64,000 bases of DNA from Neopestalotiopsis rosae (Eukaryota > Ascomycota > Sordariomycetes > Amphisphaeriales > Sporocadaceae): positions 2,542,001 to 2,606,000 of the forward strand of contig JALGAS010000008.1 in NCBI GenBank assembly GCA_023078685.1, given 5' to 3'. Below the pieces are notes generated by a model, which did not search any database, was not told the DNA's origin, and saw nothing but the letters and a program-made list of their open reading frames with translations. Of the stretch, positions 35,749 through 47,269 are shown in pieces; within the stretch, counting starts at the first letter, position 1; each line of letters begins with the position of its first letter. Made by a program: the position numbers and the translations under genes.

Positions 35749-38700
35749 CAGGACCCCCGTCCGCCCATGCTATCCCGGACATTGATTCGCGGCAGCGGGA
35801 GACCAGTGGTAGTGGCTGGCGACCGTTGCTGTCTTCCCACCGACAAGTCACGCAACGGTGTCGTTTCCTCGGACCTCCATGTGGCTGTCGCCCCGGGTAA
35901 TCCTCACGCCGTTGCGCGATGGCATGATACTGCTTATTATGGGAATATCGGACATCATCCCTGGCCGGTTAGACACGAGATCACAGTGTTATAGGCTCAA
36001 TCAATGAGAGAGAGGGCAAACCCACTCTTGAAGGCCTGTCACTTTGAGAAGCTCATTTCTTCCCCTTCTGTGGAATTGCAGTCCGTCGAACAATTTGTCC
36101 GATGCCATGCATCATCAGGGCAACACCTGGTTTCTTGGCCCTACGTTATCTTTCTATCGTAATTTGGCCTTGTTCTGAATTGCCTCTTCTTGGAAGACGA
36201 CACATGTATGTGAGCACTTTGGAGTTATTTGCTAAATTCCCAAAGGATGCAAGGCCGATTCATGGACGCATAGCGCCCTAGCGAGATCATGTACTGCGTG
36301 TACAATCAATTGCTCCATGATACATAGATTTCCATGTCACCGAACACGAGAGATGCCTGCGACGTGCAGATCAGCACCACAGACCCCTGTGGAGCGACAT
36401 TCCAAGCGGATATCGTCTGATTTCTTTTTCGTGATAACTCCTTGGGCTTCGTGGATCTTCTTTGATACTGCCCGGCTATACTACTGTGTATGTAGGACCA
36501 AGCAGGAGATTCCCAAGTTGGACAATGGTACGCACAAAGATCTTTTTGCCTTGGTGCAACAAGATTGGCAGCCGCGATAAAGATGATTGACAGCAACTAA
36601 ACAGGGCTGTAAATGCCCAAGGACCCTGATCTGTTCTGATCTGTCAACTTCGCCTGCGAACACAATATGATACAATGCAAGGCTTAGCTAGGATGAACCC
36701 GTGTCGCATCTCACCAGTACAAACTACATGCTCCTATACACAAAGTGTCTTGTCCTTGGGCAGTTTCGTTTCCGGACTATGTCCTGGAACCGCAACCGCA
36801 CGCTTCGCACTACACTGGAATGGGGTTATGGTAAGCCATAAAAATGGCCATGCGGCTATCCTCTGACGGCGTCGAATCGAAGATGCTCTATGGCAACTCT
36901 ATGCATGCACCCAGCGCGTGCACGTCGCACCCCAAAGAACTTCATTGCTTTTTTATGTCAGTTTGTTGATGCGTGATGCTTTTGTTATTTTCTTTGTTTG
37001 TTTCCAACATATGCGAGCTGCGAAACTCTCTTTTTTTTTTCTCCTTGCCTTTCTCGCACCTCTGCAGAAGAAACGCGACAGCGGACCGTCTCTTCAGCCG
37101 CCCGGGATTCTATGTATGTCTGGGACCGGGGGCCACTAAGGAAAAAAGGAAATAGAGAGGATCCATAATAATATACCGAGACCTGTGTGATGGGCTGTCA
37201 AACCCGTGGGCGCGCTTCCGACATTCTTTTTGCACCAAGGGGCCCCATTCTCATCGAACACGACTCGCGACGATGACTATATCAGGAAAAGACCGCTGAT
37301 CAGCGCCCCAGTCAAATGCCATGCATTGCAGAACCGGGGGGCAATCAACCCGCGGATCCAGGGCCTGGGGCCCTGCCTGACATGCCAGAACTACGGGGGA
37401 TGTTCCTCTTCCCTGGCAGAGAGGCTCCCAGGCTCCCTAGCGACCCCGGTCTCCGATGCTGGTGACCCCATTGGCTCCGGGACGACTGCTACTCTATGAC
37501 AACGAATACAGAGTCGGGTTCCAGATAAGATTTGATGCATCAGTTACCACGAGGTCGATCTGGCTGTCTGCCTGCTTGTCTGCACTGCACTGCCCGTCTG
37601 TCTCGTCGCCTTTCGGTGTGCCGGGCCCGCCGCGGTCTCACGAGACAGGTTTCGACGTAGCCTTGGCCGTTGGCTATCCGAGCGGCATTCGTACCTGGAC
37701 GACAGCCAGCCCTCGGATTGGTGGTGCACCAAAAGGCAGTCAGGCTGGGCCAGGTGTGCGCAACATTGCATATGCAGCCGACCGCCCACTGTCAACCCAA
37801 GTTGCTGGAAAGGCCGCGGTGCATATCCTCAGGGATCGATCGCACACCGGAGCAGCACCTTTGAAGTATAATTTCTTATTCTCATCAGATCTTGCCTGAC
37901 CGATCAGAGGAGGGCTGCGATGCAAGCATCATCTGCGAGGCCAGCAGAAGAAGAAAAACAAAACAAACTTGGGAAAGCGACCCTTCTCACCGGTGACTGG
38001 GCTGAATTTTAACGAGGGATGACAAAGGGCAGACGCACACATATCGATAACTTCCAACTGTACTACATTATACACTACCTACATGCGGAATATACTACTA
38101 TACACAAACCTTCGATTTCATCCGATGTGCGCACATGGCATGACTCGATGAGCGCAGGGCCCTCGCACACGGAGACAGTCCATCAGGCATGTAACGTTCG
38201 TTGGACACCCGGTCCCTTGCTTTCCTTGGTCCTGCGGAAAAATCCCAATCTGTTGATGGATGGAGAATAGCAGGCATACAGACACACGCAAGAAGAAGCA
38301 AAGAAAGAACATACACAATGATACCTTGGCTGTGGATGCTCGCACAACTTCGCCAATCTTGCAGGCGGTCCCCAGAGGCCGGCCTCAAACCCCGGTTATA
38401 GGCAGTCCCATGCTTTCAAAATTCCCCCTCCCTCCATCTCATTGGGAAACCTATGAACAAAGAATGAGCGAAGCGGAAGCTAGCGATGCCGCTCCCAGGG
38501 CACACACCTCACATAGACAGGTAAAGAAGTAGAAGGTCGCACCAGCCTCATCCGTCTCCTCCAGCATGCTGCTGTACGACCAAGACGATTGTGAACCCAG
38601 GTGTCGCAAAGTAACCATGCCACCAGGCCCAGCTGACCCTTCTACTTTCTACCGAGAAGGGGCACCCGACGCTCTGGGTGAGCGTCGTGCAACCAAAAGT

Positions 38701-39423
38701 TGCCCACCGCCACTAGAAGAAGTGGCATCCCGCCGACATATATGGACGGCAACGCGCAGATATTCGCAGGCGGGGGTGAATTAGTGGGTGAGCGGTCTGG
38801 CTGTCTGCTTGCTGCTGCTGGGGCAGGTGGTAGAGAGAAAGACTGCAAGATTCCGAGATAATGGATAGGCCCTGCCTTCAAGATCTACGACGGATCTGTC
38901 TTACCAATGTAGTGCTTGACAAAGAAAGATGCTGTCCCTTGCGTTACCTGTCCACACATTCCCTGGGGGTGGTCACAAAGAATTTCCTTTTCTTTCTCTT
39001 TTCTTCGCATCTGGCTTGCACTCTCTCTCCAGCTTTTGTGGTTGAGTAAGGAGAGACAAGAGGAGGCTGTGCGCCCCCGGTAGGCGTAGCCTGACAAGTT
39101 AATTACCTTGGAAAAGCCGTTGCTTCTTTTGGTATCATGCAACCACGACCCCGGGTTTCATCCAACCAGTTTTCCCCATCCGTCCGATCATGGCACAAAT
39201 TCCCGGGAAGCTTGGAAACACGTTAGTACTACAGGCCTGTGCAACGGACACAAAGAGGTAACATAAACTAAAGGGCAAAAATCTAAGAAGAAGAAAAAAA
39301 GAAAGGGGAAATGAAGAGAGACAAAAAAGAGACCCAAGCATGCAGTATACACATATTATTCAAGCATGTAGCCTGGTTGAGACAGCCAATCTTCAAGTGA
39401 AATCCCACTCTACCAGGGGTTTC

Positions 39424-39446
39424 TTTTTTTTTTTTTTTTTTTTTTT
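39424..39446. repeat. Poly(T) tract, 23 nt
   Basis: Twenty-three consecutive T residues in the gene desert. It could be a nucleosome-excluding element on either strand. Confidence 0.85.
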
Positions 39447-42222
39447 AATGGGGCTCTTCGTTGCTTCTTTCTGGGTAGCCATCATCATGGATCCAACGGT
39501 AATTCGCAACGGCCATTAGGTCCGTCCCAGACTCCAGATTGTGCAAAAGGCCAAGCCACTCCAGAACTTCGTTTTCTGTGGAGGTAAGGAAAAGACATTG
39601 GCGCAACAAGGCCTTCTCTCACTTCGTCGTTGAGCACAAGCCTCAGGGCAGAGATTCAATCCCTGACAAGTATTTTGCTTTTTTTGCCCTCCAAAGATGA
39701 TGAAAGACAAGTGAAAAAACCATGCAAGCCTTGCTGCCCTGTCTGTCACGAGTGACCACTTACTCTAATGTCAAAATTTAGTTGGGGCTTGGCATTTCGA
39801 CAAGTCATATTCAAGCCTCACTCAGTGTCCATGTCAGTCACAAAAAAGATCTGTGGCTGTCATGACATGGAAATTTGGCCATGTACAAGCAGTAGTATCT
39901 CGTACTGGATCGATACTGTAACAGGGCAGGGGCCGGTAGGATCAGTGGGCCGATTGCATACTCCGTGCATCTGCCACCGGAGGCGTTGATACTTTGACTA
40001 CCACTAGCACTGAGACCCTATCATTTAGGTCAATGGGACTCTGCTTTTGAGCCTTGAGAAGAGCCGCGAGATCCCCAAAAAGGTGTTTGTTTGCCATCAC
40101 ACGTATATAACAAAAGTGATATAATGTAGATGATATTTCGGGATTTGTTCCCAAGTTGGTTGACGGACATCGGACATAGGAAACCATCAAACCCCTTGTC
40201 AAGCTCGTCTTTCTGTCGGCGGTGCCCATCCGGTGCTTTGGTGGTTCTTTGCCCACAATCAATCGGATTCTTTGATGTATGTACGATACGATGGCAGCTC
40301 CGGGATCCCCGGCGATCTTGCTTCGCGTCAATTCACCCGAAACGACAGATCATCCGCACATGAGTTGAGAGAGGAATTGAAAAAAATGCCCCGATCCCTC
40401 CCACCCACCCCCTGGAAGATGGAACCCCCGGTCGCCGTCGGTCGGTCGGTCGGTCTGGTCGGTGGGAACATCCGCGTTTCGCTTAGTCTGTACACTGACA
40501 GGCGGGAGGAAAGAGCCATGACGGGTTTTTCTTACTCATGAATGCTCTGTTTTAAGCTCAGCTGAAGTCTGGGCACAGTGATACAATCACACTACTTTTC
40601 TTCTTTTTCCCTCGCTTTCCAAACAGCCCTCCATGGCGCTCTCAGTCGGGGTTTGGCCGATACTAAGCGCCCTTCTTTTTCAGTTTTGGATAATTAGTAC
40701 ATGGCACTAAACAATAAAGGTCACCAAATTGACGAAACATCATTGTCCTCCACCGTGATGAGCACACAGACAGTGAACAAAGCAGTTGATCCGACCCAGT
40801 ACCAAAGTCTAAATGGCTACCCTGGTCGTGGCACCCCTGACCAGTGGGAATGACGCGGCTCCTCCTGCTCAGTAGACTAGGTAGGGGTTCACCAGAATAA
40901 AATAATTGGGGCCTCACCGTATTATATATTAGAGCGCTTCATGCAGCACGCAAGCAGTTACCGGTGCGCTATGTTCGTGAGCAAGGAAGTACATGGCAAA
41001 GAAGAAAAAGTCAAATGCACAAATAGACTTGGAGACATGATAAATGAGGAATCAAGTACATAAAAAATCTTTCGTTTTCGTATTGCTGCCAGGTTTTTTC
41101 ATGATTGGTAATTATAGTAGTATAGAGCACAGATATACTTCCTTGTAGGGCATCACGGGTATACTGCCAATTGAAGCTTTCCAGCAGACGATCTCGAGTC
41201 GCGATGATGAAAAGATTGTCTGATTGTGGCTATGCTATAGTATAGTCGCAATCCGTGGGCCTACTATGTTACTTGAATTTTGAATTGAAATCAAACGTTA
41301 ATCAGATACGAGGTTCTTGTTTGGCAAGGCCGAGTCCATGTCCTCTTTCTATCAAATACCGGGCACGACTGCTGGATCGAGCAATGCAGGCTCCATTTGG
41401 GGTAAAACCCACGGTCCCGCACGAGTCATATACCATTACATCTCTCATGCTTCCACGTGGGATTTGGATGGAGTATATCGAACTGCCGTGTTGTAGCAGA
41501 GAGAATGAATTAAAATTCCCAAATCGCAATCACGGACAACGGAATTATGACGGTGGAAGGTTTTGAACCCCTACAATATCCAGCAAGGACGACGGAATTC
41601 GTACCCTCTCCTCCCGGGGGTGGGTTAGACGCTTATAACTCAGACGGCCCTGTCAATATCAAACTCCGATCTCCACTTCTTTTGGTCAGCATCGGCCGAG
41701 TCTGACAGTTTGACAGCCTCATCAAGGGGGGGATCTTAGGGGGGTTAAAGGGTGGTAAACGCCGCTGGGCCCCGGCAGACGAGGGTCGTCAATGGTGGGT
41801 GGTGGGTGGTGGTGGTGGTGCACTGGAAAATCCCCTAGGTTATGGAAATGCCGCCGAAGCGACCCGTAAGGATTTCGAGGGAAACACACACAAACAAAGG
41901 CCTATCAGCTATACATGCCAATTGGTGGTGATCCTTTCAAAAGTGACAGATGTTCTTTAAGAACCCTGAACCCTCCACTGTGACGGCAGAACCGTACGAC
42001 TTTTCTCCCCCTCGAAGCCCTGAAAACTAAGAAGGATATGCTGCCCAATGACTTGTTTCTCCCTTGGGTCGGTACCTTGTGCAAGAGAGTGTTCTGGTCC
42101 TGACTCTAAAGCTTCGTGAGCACAAAATACCCCCCACTCACCACCAAAAGAATTCTGGGTCCGGCCGAGGAAAGCGGGGCGACATTACAGAAGAAGTGCG
42201 AGCACACGAAAGAGAAGGCAGC

Positions 42223-42242
42223 AAAAAAAAAAAAAAAAAAAA
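42223..42242. repeat. Poly(A) tract, 20 nt
   Basis: Twenty consecutive A residues, followed by GAAGAAAAC, within a longer purine-rich run. Confidence 0.85.
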
Positions 42243-45200
42243 GAAGAAAACAACCTTTTGCACCCGACGATTTCCAAGATTTACTACTGAAGATCCCGGC
42301 TACAGGCCATGGACCCAGGATCGGGCCAAAGACATGAGCCACCCCTGCTGTACCGTAAGTGTGAGTACCTAGCGTTAGGAGGAGGGGGAGAAAAGCAGAG
42401 AGGCCTGAGGCTCGAAGGGGGGGCCCAGCATTGATGGATTTCCACTCCCGTCCGCCGAACGGGGCCCTGTTAAGCGAGGGGGTTAGGGGGGTCCACCGGC
42501 CGGGTTTCTTTCCACTGGGTCCAGTGTGGGCACTGGGGCAGACTTGGGATGGGATTGGGGGGACAAGGAGAAGTCAAGGAAAGAATTCGAGATCGATCCG
42601 CTCTGCAAAGCTTCGACCGTATGAAGAACATGTCTTCTTTGACCATCAATGGCCCAGGCCCTCGTCTGAGTTGGACACGTAGCTTGGGTAGATTGGAAAT
42701 AGAGGCCCAAGATAGGGACAGACATTGAAATATCACGTAGGTCTAGGGAAGTAGTACGTATACTATGTACAGAAATGAATAATTATGGAACTTAGTTGCT
42801 TACACTAGACGTCTAGATCTAGATTGAATCCAAGTATAATGCCTGTCACGTCGCTACCTGTCCTGAATGTACAATACAAGGTGGCTCAAGGACAACCGTA
42901 TCCAGTACCTCTTTACGCTGTGCTGTCACTGAACCGGGGAACAAGAACAACTGCTGTCGTCAACCTACCGTAGCTTGTGAGCTTTGCAGAAGCGAGCCCA
43001 GAGGGATTTGCCTTCTGGTTGAGACTGCAGTCATGCTGTATACTAATGACTGGTCTCTACTATCAGGCTAGGTATGTACATAATAGACGGCACGGTTGTG
43101 TGGCATGTGGTCCAAGCACCTGTCATCGATCAACTCGGCGTCCAGGGGGAAGAATAGGAAGATTCCGACGACACTTTTTACAGGCTACATGGGATACTAC
43201 CTACGAATACTATGTACATACACAAGTGTGGCTTCTTCTTTTCTTGTCTACTACTACCACCACCTGCCACTTGCTTGGCTTGAGTAGAGTTGCATTCCTA
43301 CTACTTCCCTCACTCCTTTTTTCTAATTCTCCTTCTGCCACTATTTGGCCCCCGCGCCCGCCTGTTTGTCAAAGAACCACCCCTGACCTTCTTTTTGTGT
43401 TAATCCAAGTCATGACATGGCCGATGTTCTTCCTTGGAATGCGCCTCCCGACGTGCATGGTTGCTAGAGACCGGACACCCCCCGAAGCGAACGCTTTCTC
43501 TTTTGTTCTCTTGGCGGGCCCCGGTGAATGACACGCTGAAGTTTCGCTTAAGAAAGAGGGGGGGCGTGTGCGGGCTCTCGAGAGGAGCCTCTTGACAAAA
43601 AATCTGGGCAAGACCGGCCACTGACAAAACTTGAAAATCACGGCCGTGGGAACCACATGCCAGAACGGAGCATTACCTGGGGGAGACAAACAAATAGAGA
43701 AAAAAAGACGGTTGAACATTTTCGTGTTGTATGACCCACTCCAGGAGGACCGCGAGCGAGCTGCCGCTGCCGGCTGAGATCGCCCGCCCCGGTTATGCCC
43801 ATCGGCTACAATCGACCTTTTTCGAATCTTTTTTAGAACGACCCTCTTCTTTCCACACACGCTCTCTCTGTCATGTCTTTTCCTACTCAGGGGCCGGGGC
43901 CGGGGCCTCGGGCGCGGGAGGTTCGACAGAGAAGGGGGGAGTGGTGAGCAAAATGGAGGGGCGTTAAAGAGAGAGAGAGAGAGTCAAGCCACCCCTGAGA
44001 AGGGCCCTACCAGTAGGTAAAACGTCTGTCAATATTGGTCCTACACTAATTACCACGGCACTACTGTGACAGCCACACACACGCGCGCGCACACACCAAG
44101 AGAGAAAGAAATAAAACGGTCTCTTCCCCGGGGCGCGGGTGACCTCGACCGGTGGATGGTTAGTGGTGGGTATGCCAGGCCTTCTTTGACGGCGAGAGGG
44201 TCCCGAAGGTGCATTATCGATCTCCATGGCTCCCCGGGGAGGGTGTCCAGCACACGAGGTAAGGGTGGTGAATCATGTCTACTATGTCCCTCTCTCTCCT
44301 GCAATGCTGCTGCATGATGTCGATATCTCGCAGGGCAGATGAACACAAGGAAAACATACGTAAGCCTCTCTCTTCCTCTCGTCTACTATGTAACTCTGTT
44401 CTTTGGCCCCATTTCCGGAAATCCCACCCTGGGCTTGTCCTGTCATGCTGGGTCCCGGGGGTTTATACAGTAGTAAAAGGGGGGGATAAACTACGGCAGT
44501 CTAGTTCTCTTCCAATGTAGTATTTTTCTTCTTCTCGAAACCCGCATTTGAGTGACTTGTATCCATTCGAAACAAGGTGCAGATGGGAACAAAATAAGGC
44601 CACTGTGCATATATACTACATGGCCCACAGGCATTTTCCATGGGGGGAAGAGTCATCATCCACGTGCAGGATGGGGGGGTTGAACAAGGCAAGGGAGAGA
44701 GAGAGGAACGACGGGGTGTGGAAAGAAGGTCTCACTTCATTTTCCAAAGTGATCATATGGAGAAAGACGCTGGAAAAGCAAAACGTCAACGCACGAGGAT
44801 GAAAGTGGACAGGTTGGAGGGAAAACGTGTAATCAGACGACACGATATCGCTGCGCCTCATGGGGCAGAGCTTGGGAATTAACGCACTCTGTAAAAAGGC
44901 TATATACTGTCAAACAAACTATTTTCTTTGCCAAGCTCTCATATATATCTCCTATCAAGCGAACTGAAGATGTTCAAGGGAGACCACAAAAGAACAGACA
45001 GCGATCCCTCTCGACGCCACTCCGCAAGCGAGAAGAAAATTGCTCACGTCATTTGGTGCTCTTTTAATCAATTTCATTCAAACGAAGGACTACCGGCAAA
45101 GAAGGAACCTGTGTCAAAGATGTTGTGTGCTGCCTGTCATGTTTCCTGTCAGCTTACGGCATGGACATGACTTTTGGTTCCTATCCTATCAAGTGGGGGC

Positions 45201-47269
45201 GAGGTATCTATACAACGGAGAATTATATAGATGAGCATTACGTATCGTTGGTGACCAGCCCTATTATAGTACGTATACTTTGTAATGACTTTTATTTATT
45301 AACAAGAGCCGGGGAACATGCCACACCCTAGGACCAGGTAGTTGTACTTTGCGACGTACCTCCGAAAGACCAAGGGCATGGTGACAAAAAAGAAAGACTC
45401 GCAAGGAAACAAATTTTGCTTGCCGAGTATCAGCTGAGGGAACTTGACTAATTGTGCGTACTTTGGAGATCCATCAATCAATTAGAGTTCAACTGACGTG
45501 CGCAAAGAAAGAGCCCGGGGCTCGTTTTTGACACTCCGGCATTTCGTTAGCAGAGGAAAGGACCCCAAGGTGAAGGAAGAAGAAATGAAAGAAGAACAGT
45601 AATCCTCCCATGTATTCCCCTTCTTGTCACAAACTGCATATATGGCATACACTGGCTTGGTTATCTGGAACTCGTAAAGCCACCCCCTGATTTCACAAAG
45701 ACGAGTTTTTTACTGCCTATTCAGACTCTTCTGCCACCTGCCTCCTCTCCAGGTTTCTGTCAACATTATCGCGAGGTTGACCAGAAGAAGAAGAGTCAAA
45801 AAGAGACTCATACCGACCTACTGTGTATAATGCCGTATGGCTTAGACGTTTCGGACGACGTTCCGCGGCAGTGAGGGGTGGTGGTGGGCAGCATTGATGA
45901 TCATAAGTCAATTGGGGGGGAACACTATACGTACCAAACCTGCTCTTGCTTGCTGCGCGGCGGCTAACGTAACTTTGAAAAATTCCCGACACTACGGTTG
46001 CAATGTGATGGAATTATTTGCTTTCGTTACTGGGACGTCGTTTCCGTTTTTTCCTTTTTCTTTTTCTTTGCCGACTTCATTTTGCCCTCCTGTCAAGCAA
46101 GGTTTGCCTGATTGGGAAACGTCGCGGCTCATCCCATCTTTTTCTTCTCATACTACCGGAACTGGAAACACGACACATCCGGGGTGGTAGATCGCTTTGA
46201 CAGGCGTGTTTTCCTTTGGCCAGGGTCAAGCTATCTACGTAAGGGACTTTTTCTTTCTCAACTCTCTGGATCCGACGAAAGGCAAAGAAAAAAAGAAAAA
46301 AGAAACACTAGGTATTTGTGTGCTTGGTCCTGCTTCTTCCATATGCCTGGGTGTTTCGAGCTACCGATTTCAATGAATTATACTTCGGCGCGCAGGTTCA
46401 GCGCGGCTCGGCGGGCGCGTCAGGTCAATGAGCACGGGCGGACAGACACGACCGGGGGCGCCAGGGCGCTTGACGCCGCGGGCATGGTCACTGTGGTTTT
46501 TTAAGCTTTGAACACACATCAGACGGGCCGTCTCGTGCTTCTTCTTCACATGTTCCATGGAAGAAGGAAAACCCAACAGCAATAGCAACATGGGCCTTGA
46601 TTTGAGTCTCGCTTGGCTGACTTTTTTGCTTATTCTGTCCGCGTGAACGACAATTGGCATCCATCACCCCAATTGGCGCAACCTGCAGCAGGTGTCCATA
46701 TGTGTGCGTTTTGGGAGGGGGTCCCCCCATTGCCATGGGATCGTCAATGCAGATTCGTGACTATGGTACAGAACAAGTAACTTTGGCGACCCCAGGGTCG
46801 GTTCACGGCAACATAAAATGGGGGACTAGGGCCGTGACAGCTTCAGAATCGTCCGAAGTGTGCTTTGTTCTTCGGTTCGTTCGATTGTTGCGACGTCTCC
46901 AACTATGTATCTATGTGAGAAATAGAGAGTAAAACTATGAGTAAACAATGAGCCAGTAGTAGCTTCCGCTCGGACTATAACCTAACAGACCCCAACATCA
47001 TGCCGCGACTAGAGCGAGGAAGGGGCTCTCCCTGTATCAGATGGTCCCTAGATATCAAATCGGGCTCGCGGAAGCTGTCAAAATATACCGATTCGGTATT
47101 CACTAACCACCATCAAAAGCCGCCAACGCCAAGCTTCAACGGCCGCTATGTTTGAGTTCCCCTTCCTCCGTCTTCTATGCTCTTCAAGTATTCGTCCGAC
47201 GATGGTGGCAACTGACACGGGACCTGAGACTGCTAACATAGCCGCCTTTCATGCTTGGTACGTGCCTCT

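Larger units (their letters stand above)
27554..47269. other. Gene desert of about 19.7 kb upstream of the TALE homeobox gene
   Basis: I could find no coding gene here on either strand. The longest frame is 184 codons (42977-43531, plus) and is a Leu/Ser/Thr/Pro frame without conserved character. By eye the base composition is ordinary, not the AT-rich pattern of heavily mutated repeats, and I see no transposase, reverse transcriptase or LTR. It contains long homopolymers (listed separately), (GGT)n-like and CGGT repeats near 41790-41820 and 40436-40462, a GA tract at 43966-43984, and several G-rich patches (41725-41820, 42375-42560). It probably holds promoter elements, long 5' leaders or non-coding RNAs of the homeobox gene, plus the 3' flank of the gene ending at 47270. 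Confidence 0.6.

Noticed and set aside
39600..39670. GATTCAATCCCTG text resembling a tRNA T-arm
   Set aside because: The upstream 60 bases do not fold into the other three arms.
42977..43531. Longest frame in the gene desert (184 codons, plus)
   Set aside because: Composition is biased by pyrimidine-rich DNA, with no conserved motif, no start context and no splice partner.
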